Below, piece after piece: positions 28,522-37,112 of a stretch of DNA of 64,000 nt. Origin of the DNA: DASZRZ01 sp963732925 (GTDB lineage: Bacteria; Acidobacteriota; Terriglobia; Terriglobales; Acidobacteriaceae). Position numbers and translations under genes: made by a program. The notes under the pieces were generated by a model. It searched no databases. It was not told the DNA's origin and worked only from the letters and a program-made list of their open reading frames with translations. How positions within the stretch are numbered: position 1 is the first letter of the stretch; every line of letters begins with the position of its first letter. The stretch spans positions 248,001 through 312,000 of the forward strand of contig CAVTBJ010000012.1 of assembly GCA_963732925.1 (NCBI GenBank), in the 5' to 3' direction.

Positions 28522-29154
28522 GTGAAGAGGCTCTTGATTACAGTTTTTTTGTTGATGTCTGTTTGTGCATATGCTGACCCGCTGACCATTTTCCAGGAAA
28601 ATTGGCAGTCGTATACTCCCGGTCAGTACAACGCAGGTTCTAGTATTGGAACTTGGAATGTGGCGAGCGGCTCCGTTGACGTGTTAGGGCCGACATATTG
28701 GGGGACGCCCTGCGTTACGGCCGGTGGAGGTCCGAACTGCATTGATCTCTCCGGTAACGGCCCGGGTAGTCTCGTGAGCATGGACTTCACCTTTGATCCC
28801 GGAACCAATTACGAGCTGAGCTTTCAGTTGGCCGGTTCGCAGAAGAACAACACGAATACGGTGGTTGTGACGCTGGGAGATCTGTTCAGCCAAACCATCA
28901 CCCTATATACCAGCGATCCTTTCGCGACGTATACTACGGGCGAATTCAGTGTCTCGGCGCCGACAATTGCGTCACTCGCATTCCAAAATACCTCGCCAAA
29001 CTACTCTGGACCACTGTTGGGGACGGTAACGTTAGTGGATCCGCCTCCCCCCGCAGTTCCGGAACCGGCATCGCTGCTCCTTCTCGGCTCCGGTTTAGCT
29101 GGAGTTGGAGGCTTCGGGCAGTGGCGGCGTAAGCTGTTCGGTCGTAAGTCCTAA
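28522..29154 (+). CDS. PEP-CTERM sorting-domain surface protein
   Basis: A 210-aa secreted protein. It has an N-terminal signal peptide (KRLLITVFLLMSVCAYA, cleavage near residue 18), a Thr/Ser/Asn/Gly-rich beta-structured body, and a C-terminal sorting signal: VPEPASLLLLGSGLAGVG, followed by a basic tail ending RRKLFGRKS. PEP-CTERM proteins are processed by exosortase and co-occur with exopolysaccharide loci, where they contribute to the matrix. The start is GTG with GGAGG about eight bases upstream. It has its own sigma-54-type promoter and is followed by a strong terminator, so it is a single-gene unit. No exosortase gene lies in this window. Confidence 0.9.
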   Translation: MKRLLITVFLLMSVCAYADPLTIFQENWQSYTPGQYNAGSSIGTWNVASGSVDVLGPTYWGTPCVTAGGGPNCIDLSGNGPGSLVSMDFTFDPGTNYELSFQLAGSQKNNTNTVVVTLGDLFSQTITLYTSDPFATYTTGEFSVSAPTIASLAFQNTSPNYSGPLLGTVTLVDPPPPAVPEPASLLLLGSGLAGVGGFGQWRRKLFGRKS

Positions 29155-29184
29155 TACGAATTCGTTGAGCCTTTTCGGGTCATG

Positions 29185-29229
29185 CGACTCTGGCAGCGAG
29201 GAGCTCCATTCTGCCAGAGTCGTTTTCCT
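29185..29229 (+). terminator. Rho-independent terminator after the PEP-CTERM gene
   Basis: A 12-bp perfect stem (CGACTCTGGCAG / CTGCCAGAGTCG) with a 14-nt loop is followed by TTTTCCTTT. It lies 30 bp after the PEP-CTERM stop and just before the end of the oppositely oriented HNH gene. Confidence 0.85.
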
Positions 29230-29246
29230 TTGCGGGAGGATTCCCT

Positions 29247-29546
29247 TCAACCAGCCGGCCCAATGTGCCCTTCACGCAATCTAATCCGACCGTTTTGGAA
29301 ATGGAGCTGGATATGGCAATGATGGCAAAGTGCAATCAAATTTTGTTCATTGTCCTCGCCCGATTGGCTCCTATGGATGATGCGGTGAATCTGTAGATTA
29401 TTTCTCCTGCCGCAGCACTGACACCTCCAACCGTCTCGCTCTAGAATCTTTGTTCTGAGATCTGAATAACGTTCGCGCTCAAGCCGCTTGCGACCTCGGG
29501 ACTGGTTGGCGAAAGTCGCCGCACTGCCTTGATCTACGGGTTCCAT
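29247..29546 (-). CDS. HNH endonuclease domain protein
   Basis: A ~99-aa protein with an N-terminal basic helix, then RDGWRCQCCGRRNNLQIHRI and NLIALCHHCHIQLH. This is the HNH pattern with two CxxC zinc pairs (CQCC, CHHC), a central His and the Asn of ENEQNL. The ATG at 29546 (MEPVDQGSAATFANQS) is taken as the start. Longer starts run into what looks like a degraded upstream nuclease gene in another frame. It may be a free-standing mobile or housekeeping nuclease; there is no toxin fusion, intron or phage gene beside it. Confidence 0.75.
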   Translation of the reverse strand: MEPVDQGSAATFANQSRGRKRLERERYSDLRTKILERDGWRCQCCGRRNNLQIHRIIHRSQSGEDNEQNLIALCHHCHIQLHFQNGRIRLREGHIGPAG

Positions 29547-29853
29547 TTCGGATATCGGATCTCGACCCGGTCCCGCCGTGCAAAAAGCTCCAGCAGCTTG
29601 CTGCGTTGCTGGAGCATACTGTCCCACCTGTCACCTTCGGAGTAATCAAGTGCAGTGTTCTGGGACTGAGACGATTCTTTGAACAGGCCTGCAGTGGGAT
29701 CCTGCGGTGAAAGTAGGCCGCGAGTGCCTGTTCGAAAGCTCGGCCAAACAGCAGGCCGGCATCAATTCGGCAGGTATTTTTCAGCTGTTGTAGTTGCCGC
29801 AAAATGGAGGGGAAGCCGAAAAGACGTGCTTCGACCCTGTTTGATGCCGACAA
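29534..29853 (-). pseudogene. Remnant resembling the N-terminus of a PD-(D/E)XK-type nuclease
   Basis: One minus frame encodes CRIDAGLLFGRAFEQALAAY. A second, after a frame change, gives DRWDSMLQQRSKLLELFARR and DRVEIRYPKWN before a stop at 29534. Both stretches remind me of the N-terminal part of PD-(D/E)XK (RecB/Cas4-like) nuclease-family proteins found in Acidobacteriota. The catalytic D-ExK part is absent, because the sequence ends where the HNH gene begins. It would be a truncated, frameshifted gene. The family recall is moderate. The rest of the gap to 30025 shows no gene. Confidence 0.35.
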
Positions 29854-30025
29854 AGACGAGTTGTCGCCTCCCTAAATCGTGCTCTTTCGTCAGGTCTAGA
29901 GATGTTTCCGAAATGTTCGGCGGGTCCGAAGTGTCACCTAGTTTGCTATAGGAACCCCCTCTCCTGCTGGCTACACTCACCTAGGTCCAGCCAAGACCGG
30001 AAGCATTCCTCCGCGTGGAGGCGGC

Positions 30026-31582
30026 GTGTTTATCGTTTCCATTTTTTGCTTTGCCACGGCTCTGGTCCTTTCCGTTTTCCTGACCTGGGTAGTCCGTGAT
30101 CGAGCAGTCACCTATGGCATGGTCGCTGTGCCCGCTTCGACAAGGCACATCCATGACCACGCGGTGCCTCGGGTGGGCGGAGTTGCGATCTACTTCGCCA
30201 TTGCCACCACCGTTTCCGTTCTTTACCTGCTGGACAGACTCTCTGTTCTTTCGGTTGGACTCAACTGGCACTGGCTAGGCGCGGTGATCGCGCCTGCAAC
30301 TCTGATCTTTCTGCTCGGGTTGTACGACGACCTGCGGGGCATCGGACCATACTGGAAATTCGGAATTCAGGCTCTTGCCGGGGTGATGGTCTATGCTGGT
30401 GGTCTTCGGATCGTGCATCTTCCCGTTGTCCTCGGGACAATGGATGTGGGATCGGCCATTTCACTGGTCCTGACCGTCTTCTGGATTCTGTTCGTTACAA
30501 ACGCCTTCAATCTGATCGACGGGGTAGATGGTCTGGCCGCGGGCTCCGCCCTGTTCTCGACAGTCGCTCTGTTCATCGTCTCCACTATCGCCTCCAGCGC
30601 GCATGGACTGGTGGTCACGGCCATTCTGTCCGGTGCGCTTCTGGGCTTTCTCCGCTTTAACTTCAATCCTGCCACGATTTTTCTGGGGGACTCGGGCAGC
30701 CTGCTGGTGGGTTTCATCCTCGGTGCTTTTGCGCTGCAAGGGCAGAAGTCCCCGACCATGGTGGCGGTGGCGATCCCGGTGGTTTCCTGCGGACTCCCGA
30801 TGCTGGAAATTATGCTCTCAGTGGCTCGCCGATTTCTCAGCGGAAAGCCGATTTTCTCCGCCGACCGGGAACACATCCACCACAAGTTGCTCAAACGCGG
30901 ATTGTCACAACGGCAGGTGGTGCTGATTCTGTATGGAGCCTCCGCGATTTTTGGCCTCCTCAGCCTGATTTTGCTGCTGCCTGGAGGCGGCCCTCTGGCT
31001 TTAGTCTTGATTGTCCTGGGGGGAATTGTCTGGCTGGGAGTTCAGCATCTCGGATACCACGAATTCTTTGAGCTGCGCCGGGTGGCACAGCGGACCATTG
31101 AGCAAAAGCAGGTCATCATCAACAACCTCGCGGTGCGCAGGGGGATCGAACAGTTTGCGGAATGCCGCAGCCTGGAACAGTTTGAGTCTGTCCTGCTGGG
31201 GATGTTCGAAGAAAATGATTTTGACGGCTTGGAGCTGCGTTATCGTCTTCGCCGTGACTGGGAACCGGCGCAGTACCGAGGTGCCTACTCTTTTGCTTTT
31301 GACTGGAACAAGCGGGGAGATGCCACATCCGCCGTTTGGAACATTGAGATCAGCCTTTGCGGGGCGGAAGCCGAGGGTTTTTTCTCTCTTCGGCGCTGCT
31401 CCCATAGGCAGTTCAAGTTCGATATGAACCTGCTCGGCGCGGAATTCGCGGAGGCGCTGCGGATGTCGCTTCTGCGGCTCCTGATGCAGACTCAGCAAGA
31501 GCAAAGCGGATCTCTCGACGTGGAGCCCTGCCTGGTTGCCACAGCACCGGGCGCGCGCGCGCATTCCGTAGGAACCGCCTGA
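30026..31582 (+). CDS. WecA/TagO-like undecaprenyl-phosphate GlcNAc-1-phosphate transferase with C-terminal extension
   Basis: A polytopic membrane enzyme that starts lipid-linked glycan synthesis by moving a HexNAc-1-phosphate to undecaprenyl phosphate. Diagnostic motifs: HDHAVPRVGGVAIY, LYDDLRGIG, NAFNLIDGVDGLAAG, FLGDSGSLLVG and DREHIHHKLLKRG (the HIHH signature of WecA rather than MraY). About ten membrane helices are seen. Residues ~350-518 form a soluble cytoplasmic extension, starting at the coiled-coil-like FELRRVAQRTIEQKQVII, that ordinary WecA lacks. The GTG start has GGAGG immediately upstream. It would be the initiating transferase for the polymer made by the locus to its left. 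Confidence 0.88.
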   Translation: MFIVSIFCFATALVLSVFLTWVVRDRAVTYGMVAVPASTRHIHDHAVPRVGGVAIYFAIATTVSVLYLLDRLSVLSVGLNWHWLGAVIAPATLIFLLGLYDDLRGIGPYWKFGIQALAGVMVYAGGLRIVHLPVVLGTMDVGSAISLVLTVFWILFVTNAFNLIDGVDGLAAGSALFSTVALFIVSTIASSAHGLVVTAILSGALLGFLRFNFNPATIFLGDSGSLLVGFILGAFALQGQKSPTMVAVAIPVVSCGLPMLEIMLSVARRFLSGKPIFSADREHIHHKLLKRGLSQRQVVLILYGASAIFGLLSLILLLPGGGPLALVLIVLGGIVWLGVQHLGYHEFFELRRVAQRTIEQKQVIINNLAVRRGIEQFAECRSLEQFESVLLGMFEENDFDGLELRYRLRRDWEPAQYRGAYSFAFDWNKRGDATSAVWNIEISLCGAEAEGFFSLRRCSHRQFKFDMNLLGAEFAEALRMSLLRLLMQTQQEQSGSLDVEPCLVATAPGARAHSVGTA

Positions 31583-31708
31583 CCCGCCGGAAGCCTCTTC
31601 CCGGATTTCTCCTGCCGTTCAGAACTGCTGAATGATAATGTAAATAAATTGGGCTATTGTGCTGTCCGGCATGGGAAATGCCATCCCTCTCCAGATTGAG
31701 TGACGAAT

Positions 31709-33100
31709 ATGCGATTGGCAGTGATTGGTTCCGGCTACGTAGGCCTGGTGGCCGCAGCATGTTTCGCGGAAATGGAGCACCAGGTCATCTGCGTGGACAA
31801 CGATGCGGCGAAACTTGCCGTGCTCGAGAGCGGCGAGGCTCCCATTCATGAGCAGTATCTTCCGGAACTGCTGGCGCGCCATCGCGGCCGCCGCATCACG
31901 TTTTCCGGTTGCCTGCAAGATGCGGTACGCGGCAGTGAGGTGGTGTTCATCGCCGTGGGCACGCCGCCTACGGAGTTGGGCGAAGCCGATCTTTCCTTTG
32001 TGGAAGGGGTCTCGCGGCAGATCGCCGAAGCCATTGACGGCTATAAGGTGATCGTTGAAAAGAGCACGGTGCCGGTTTTCACCAGCGAATGGATCCGCAA
32101 AGTGATGTTGCTGAAAGGCATTGCGCCGGAATCCTTCGACGTGGTTTCCAATCCCGAGTTTTTGCGCGAAGGCACCGCTGTGCGTGACTTTCTTTACCCG
32201 GATCGCATCGTGATCGGGGCCGACAACCCGCGCAGCGCGGCGCTGCTGCGGGAAATTTACGAACCCCTCACGAGCGGAACCTATTACGGAAAGGCGGAAT
32301 GCATCCCGCAGCCGGATGGCGCGCATATCCCGGCAAGGCTGATCGTCACCAATACCAAGAGCGCGGAAATCATTAAGCACGCTTCAAACGCCTACCTGGC
32401 GATGAAGATTTCCTTCATCAACGCGGTCTCCAATCTCTGCGAAATGGTGGGGGCGGACGTGAAGCAGGTTTGCGAAGGCATCGGGTCCGATTCCCGCATC
32501 GGCCCCCGTTTTCTGAGTCCCGGAATTGGATATGGCGGCTCCTGCTTCCCCAAGGACCTGCTGGCCTTCGAGGCGGTGGCGCGGCAGCGCGGGTACAGCT
32601 TCGGCCTGCTGCGCGAGGTGATGCGCATCAATGAGGAGCAGCGTCAGCATTTCGTTCGCAAAGTGCGTGGCGCCCTTTGGACGTTGCGCAACAAGCGTCT
32701 GGCGGTCCTGGGCCTGGCCTTCAAGGGCGGAACCGACGACGTGCGCGAGTCGCCGGCAATCGAAATTGTGAAACTGTTGTTGCGTGAAGGATGCGAAATT
32801 CACGCTTATGATCCTGCCGCCATGGGGCGGGCCCGCGAAGTACTGCCCGCCCAGGGCATCACCTACGCTCAATCGGCTTACGAAGCGGCTCATGATGCCG
32901 ATGCTCTTCTGATTCTGACCGAGTGGCCGGAATTTGCCTCGCTGGATTTGCCTCGCCTGAAGCAGGCGTTGGCATTTCCCATCGTCCTGGACGGGCGGAA
33001 TCTGCTGGATCCGGCGCTCATGGCGGCCCACGGGTTTCTCTATCACAGCATCGGCCGTCCTGATCCCGTTCACCCGGTGCGGAGCGCGGTGCAGGCATAG
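31709..33100 (+). CDS. ugd: UDP-glucose 6-dehydrogenase
   Basis: This enzyme oxidises UDP-glucose to UDP-glucuronate with two NAD+. It has the Rossmann motif MRLAVIGSGYVGLVAAACF at the start, VVSNPEFLREGTAV, the Lys/Asn pair in ASNAYLAMKISFINAV, and the catalytic Cys in YGGSCFPKDLLAF. Length (463 aa) is normal. A GTG at 31700 would add three codons; the ATG at 31709 places the Rossmann strand at residue 1 and is preferred. Its product is the natural donor for the glucuronate on which the C5-epimerase at 26049 would act. Confidence 0.93.
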   Translation: MRLAVIGSGYVGLVAAACFAEMEHQVICVDNDAAKLAVLESGEAPIHEQYLPELLARHRGRRITFSGCLQDAVRGSEVVFIAVGTPPTELGEADLSFVEGVSRQIAEAIDGYKVIVEKSTVPVFTSEWIRKVMLLKGIAPESFDVVSNPEFLREGTAVRDFLYPDRIVIGADNPRSAALLREIYEPLTSGTYYGKAECIPQPDGAHIPARLIVTNTKSAEIIKHASNAYLAMKISFINAVSNLCEMVGADVKQVCEGIGSDSRIGPRFLSPGIGYGGSCFPKDLLAFEAVARQRGYSFGLLREVMRINEEQRQHFVRKVRGALWTLRNKRLAVLGLAFKGGTDDVRESPAIEIVKLLLREGCEIHAYDPAAMGRAREVLPAQGITYAQSAYEAAHDADALLILTEWPEFASLDLPRLKQALAFPIVLDGRNLLDPALMAAHGFLYHSIGRPDPVHPVRSAVQA

Positions 33101-33142
33101 TTTGCGTTTTGCTGTTCCGGCAATCCAGCGCAGGAGTGTGCA

Positions 33143-33914
33143 TTGAAGATTCTGGTATGCATCAAGCAGGTTCCGCAGAAGGATGCTCCGCTCAAGCTCA
33201 ACGAGAGCGGCGCCTGGATTCGCGAGGACGTTTCGTACGAAGTCAACGAGCCAGATGCCTATGCTCTGGAAGAAGCCTTGCGGCAGAAAGAGAAGCACGG
33301 CGGGGAAGTCGTGGTCATTACCTGCCGGTCCGGCACGCGCCCAGCAGGTGTTGCGCGAGGCACTGGCCAAAGGCGCTGATCGTGCCATTCACCTGGAGGA
33401 TCCGGGCTTTGTCGGTCTGGATGCTTTGAACACCGCCCGTGCCATTGCCGCCGCCATCCGCGACGAGCCCTTCGACCTGATCTTTACCGGACTGCAGTCC
33501 GATGATTACGGCTTTGCGCAAACTGGAGTGATTCTGGCCGAGCTTCTGGGCTGGCCGCATGCCACCATCATCATGCAGATTGAAAGCAGCGACGCCGGTA
33601 TTCGGGTGAAGCGCGAGCTGGAAGCCGGCTATTTTCAATTTGTCGACATGCCGCTGCCCTCCGTGCTGACGATCCAGTCGGGAATCAATAAGTTGCGCTA
33701 TGCTACCCTGATCGGCATCAAGCAGGCGAAGAACAAGCCTTTGCGGAAGATTGGATTGGCGGACATGCAGGCGGAACTGGGCCCCAACCTGCAGCGCATC
33801 GACCGTCTCTACGTTCCTGAAAAGACCAAGAAGACCGAGATGCTGGAGGGCTCGCCGTCCGAGGTGGCCAAGAAGTTGGCACAGAAGCTGCGCGACGAGG
33901 TGCGCGTGATTTAA
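33143..33914 (+). CDS. etfB: Electron transfer flavoprotein beta subunit (one frameshift)
   Basis: The small ETF subunit binds AMP and passes electrons from acyl-CoA-type dehydrogenases to FAD in the alpha subunit. The start is KILVCIKQVPQKDAPLKL from a TTG with GGAG upstream. The core is FDLIFTGLQSDDYGFAQTG, with the conserved signature region VKRELEAGYFQFVDMPLPSV. The frame breaks near 33325-33340, inside EVVVIT, where one extra base (T in ACCTGCC) would restore GPARAQQVLREALAKGADRA. The total of about 256 aa is typical. It is the first gene of an etfB-x-etfA-etfD group. Confidence 0.9.
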
Positions 33915-33969
33915 GCTGGTGGGCTGGCTTGGAAATCGGGCTGGGCGACTTTTACTGGAGAGGAAGCAC

Positions 33970-34443
33970 TTGACTGCACATGATTCGCACGCGGTAATTT
34001 CCGACCTTACCGCGGAACAGGAAGAATTGGCTCTGACGTTGAAGACTATCGGCGGCATTTTGCTGGTATTGGACTGTCTGGTCTCCGTTTATCTGCCGAT
34101 CGGGCTTCGCGCAGGCTCCTTCTTCTGGCTTTATTGGGTCATTGTGCAAGGAATGATTGGCATGGCCTTTGTGGCTTACGGCCTGTTGGCTCGAGCATCG
34201 GGCCGCCAGTCGCGTCGGGAGCGTGCATGCCCCGGCCAGTCGGACCCACACCTGATTCAAGCGGTCAACAGGAATCATCGCGCCGCTGCAAGTCACCGCC
34301 AGGCGACGGAGTCGGAAGAGCAGGCCCATGCCCGACACCATTCTGGTTATCGTCGAGCAACGCGAAGGCAGGCTGAACCGGGTTTCGTTCGAGACACTGG
34401 CGGCCGCACAGGCCATCGCCGCCCAAACCGGATGGACGCTTGA
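33970..34443 (+). CDS. Small two-helix membrane protein of unknown function
   Basis: From a TTG at 33970, preceded by GGAGAGGAAG, the frame encodes a short polar N-terminus, then two hydrophobic helices (GGILLVLDCLVSVYLPIGL and FFWLYWVIVQGMIGMAFVAY). A long Arg/His-rich tail then overlaps the start of etfA. The tail looks non-coding. Given the many indels in this stretch, the real protein probably ends near 34250 after a frame change. It lies between etfB and etfA on the same strand. I do not recognise a family. Confidence 0.45.
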   Translation: MTAHDSHAVISDLTAEQEELALTLKTIGGILLVLDCLVSVYLPIGLRAGSFFWLYWVIVQGMIGMAFVAYGLLARASGRQSRRERACPGQSDPHLIQAVNRNHRAAASHRQATESEEQAHARHHSGYRRATRRQAEPGFVRDTGGRTGHRRPNRMDA

Positions 34444-35320
34444 AGCTGCCGTACTCGGGAATAGACGTCGGCGCGACATGGCCGCCGAAGTTGCGCAGAA
34501 AAAGCTGGGCAAAGTGTATGCCGTCGAGTCGCCCGAAGTTGCGCTTACACGCCGGACGGATACGTGGCCGCGCTGAAGGGGTTCATCGAACAGAAGCAGC
34601 CGCAAGCTGGTGCTGATGCCGCATACCTACCAGGTCCGGGACTTCGCTCCCAAGCTGGCCACGGCTCTGGGGCGCGCGCTGATCAGTGACGCCACTCAGT
34701 TTCGCAAAGACGGCGACAACTCCTGTTCCAGCGGCAGATGTTCCAGGGCAAGTTTGCTGCGGATGTAAGCTTCACCGGCCGATCCTCCCTGGTTTGTTAC
34801 CTTCCAGAGCGGCGCATTCCGCGGCGACCAGGCCGAAGCGGCTGCTTCCCCCGCTCCGGTGGAGACGGTCAGTGTCGAAATCCCCGAGGGCACCATTCGC
34901 ACCCGGCCCGAGGAGCCATTCAAGGAAGCCAAGCAGGCGGTGGACCTGACGCAAGCGGAGATCATTGTGGCGGTCGGCCGGGGCATCAAGGAGCAGAAGA
35001 ACATTGATCTTGCACGCCAGCTTGCGGATGCCCTGGGAGGCGAGATTGCCGCCTCCCGTCCCATTTGCGATTCCGGCTGGCTTCCCATGGACCGTCAGGT
35101 CGGCTCTTCCGGGCAGACCGTGGCACCTAAGCTTTATCTCGCCCTGGGGATCAGCGGTGCCATTCAGCACATCGTGGGCATGAAGGGATCGCGTGCGGTG
35201 GTGGCGATTAATAAGGATCCGGAAGCGCCCATTTTCGAAGTTGCAGACCTGGGCGTCGCAGGAAATCTGTTCGACATTGTGCCGCCGCTGATCGAAGAGA
35301 TCAAAAAGCTGAAGGGCTAG
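34328..35320 (+). CDS. etfA: Electron transfer flavoprotein alpha subunit (several frameshifts)
   Basis: Piecing frames together gives a typical ETF-alpha of about 325 aa: MPDTILVIVEQREGRLNR, then YTPDGYVAALKGFIEQK, KLVLMPHTYQVRDFAPKLAT, ALISDATQFRKDGD, LFQRQMFQGKFAADVSFTG, TFQSGAFRGDQAEAA, then an unbroken last 153 residues. The end holds the FAD site (VGRGIKEQKN, VGSSGQTVAPKLYLALGISG). Breaks fall near 34540, 34600, 34720 and 34790. Four indels within 300 bp of a conserved gene indicate sequencing error. With EtfB it forms the heterodimer that feeds the ETF-ubiquinone oxidoreductase encoded next. Confidence 0.88.
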
Positions 35321-35363
35321 CATTCCTCTGCGTCAGTAGGCGGCAAAAGCCGGGCGAACCCAC

Positions 35364-37079
35364 ATGATCGTTTTCCGCAAGCCGCTCCCGGGTATTGAAC
35401 GCCCGCAGATGGAAGCCGACGTGGTGATCGTCGGGGCGGGTCCTGCCGGTCTTGCCTGCGCGTTGCGGTTGAGCCAGCTCATCGACGAGCACAATTCCAG
35501 CCATCCCGACTCGCAACTCTCGAAAGATAACATTTACGTCCTGGAGAAGGCCCGGGAAGTAGGCCAGCACTGCCTCTCCGGAGCGCTGCTCGATCCCCGT
35601 TCCATGCGCGAACTGCTTCCAGGATTTGAGAAGGAAGCGCCGCTGGATGCCCAGGTCACAAAAGAGGCAGTCTACTTCCTGACGAACAGCGGCAAGTTCA
35701 AGCTGCCCATCACGCCGCCTCCGCTGCGGGACCACGGCAACTACGTGATGTCCCTGAACCGCTTCACCAAGTGGCTGGGGAGCAAAGTGGAAGAAGCCGG
35801 AATCACAATCTTTACCGGATTTGCCGGTTCCGAGCTGCTGGTGGAAGACGATCGCGTGATCGCCGTGCGCACGGACGACAAGGGCGTGGACAAATCCGGC
35901 GAGAAGAAGGCGAATTTTGAGCCTGGCTACGATCTGCGGGCCAAGGTGACCATTCTTGCCGAAGGTCCGCGTGGCTCGCTGACGAAAGAACTGGTCGGCC
36001 GCTTTCAACTGGACCGGCACCACAATCCGCAGACCTACGGCGTCGGCGTCAAGGAACTCTGGGAGCTGCCGCCAGGACGCCTCGCTGCCGGCCAAGTTAT
36101 TTACACGTTGGGCTGGCCGCTCACTTCCAGGGAGTATGGCGGAGCCTGGATCTATGGTGGCAAGGGCAATATTGCCTCGTTCGGATTCGTGACTGGGCTG
36201 GATTATCCCGATCCGCGGCTCGATCCACAGCGCGTTTTCCAGCAGTTCAAGACACACCCCTTCGTCCGCTCTTTGCTGCAGGGCGGCCGCATGATCCGCT
36301 ACGGTGCCAAGTCCCTCCCTTATGGGGGATGGTTTGCACTTCCGCCCCTGGCGGGCAATGGCTGGATGATTGTCGGCGACTCCGCCGGATTCCTGAATTC
36401 CCAGCGGCTCAAGGGCATTCACCTGGCCATCAAGAGCGGGATGCTCGCCGCCGAGACTGCCTTCGAGGCTTTACTCGCACAAGACTTTTCCGGCCAGGTC
36501 CTGCAAGGCTATCGCGACCGGGTGGAAAAGAGCTGGATTCGCGAAGAGCTGTGGAAGGTGCGCAACTTTCATCAGGGCTTCGAAGGCGGATTCTGGGCGG
36601 GGATGTTGCACGCCGGACTGCAGCAGATAACCGGCGGTCGTGGGCTGCATGCGCGCTACGCCTCGCGGGCGGGACACCGCCGGTTGAAGAAGCTGGCGGA
36701 ACTTCCGGCGGACGGCGGCTCCGAGGCGCATCTGCTAGGCGACGCCAAGGGCGACGGCCAGATTACCTTCGACAAGCTTACCGACCTGTATCATTCCGGC
36801 ACCAAACATGAAGAGGACCAGCCTGCGCATCTGGTGATTCACGACACCGACATTTGCAATACGCGCTGTGTTCGCGAGTATGGCAACCCCTGCCAGCACT
36901 TCTGTCCGGCCAATGTATACGAGATGGTGGAAGCCGCCGACGTTCCCGGCGGCATGCAGGTCCACCTGAACGCCTCGAACTGCGTTCACTGCAAGACATG
37001 TGACATCATGGACCCCTACGAAATCATCACCTGGGTGCCGCCCGAAGGAGGTGGCGGCCCCAACTACGACGGCATGTAG
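35364..37079 (+). CDS. Electron transfer flavoprotein-ubiquinone oxidoreductase
   Basis: The inner-membrane-associated FAD / 4Fe-4S enzyme passing electrons from ETF to the quinone pool. The FAD site is EADVVIVGAGPAGLACALRL and the second nucleotide region is WMIVGDSAGFLN. Before the C-terminus lies a cysteine set: CNTRCVREYGNPCQHFC, then NCVHCKTCDIMDPYEIITW, ending GGGGPNYDGM as in mitochondrial ETF-QO. Length (571 aa) is standard. The frame is intact, unlike the two ETF subunit genes just upstream, and the close linkage of subunits and dehydrogenase supports a complete fatty-acid/amino-acid oxidation branch. Confidence 0.93.
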   Translation: MIVFRKPLPGIERPQMEADVVIVGAGPAGLACALRLSQLIDEHNSSHPDSQLSKDNIYVLEKAREVGQHCLSGALLDPRSMRELLPGFEKEAPLDAQVTKEAVYFLTNSGKFKLPITPPPLRDHGNYVMSLNRFTKWLGSKVEEAGITIFTGFAGSELLVEDDRVIAVRTDDKGVDKSGEKKANFEPGYDLRAKVTILAEGPRGSLTKELVGRFQLDRHHNPQTYGVGVKELWELPPGRLAAGQVIYTLGWPLTSREYGGAWIYGGKGNIASFGFVTGLDYPDPRLDPQRVFQQFKTHPFVRSLLQGGRMIRYGAKSLPYGGWFALPPLAGNGWMIVGDSAGFLNSQRLKGIHLAIKSGMLAAETAFEALLAQDFSGQVLQGYRDRVEKSWIREELWKVRNFHQGFEGGFWAGMLHAGLQQITGGRGLHARYASRAGHRRLKKLAELPADGGSEAHLLGDAKGDGQITFDKLTDLYHSGTKHEEDQPAHLVIHDTDICNTRCVREYGNPCQHFCPANVYEMVEAADVPGGMQVHLNASNCVHCKTCDIMDPYEIITWVPPEGGGGPNYDGM

Positions 37080-37112
37080 AGCGGCATGTAGAGCAAAGAT
37101 AAGGAGGCAGAG

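Noticed and set aside
28623..28893. Short minus-strand frames inside the PEP-CTERM gene
   Set aside because: The plus frame has a signal peptide and a PEP-CTERM signal; the minus frames have neither.
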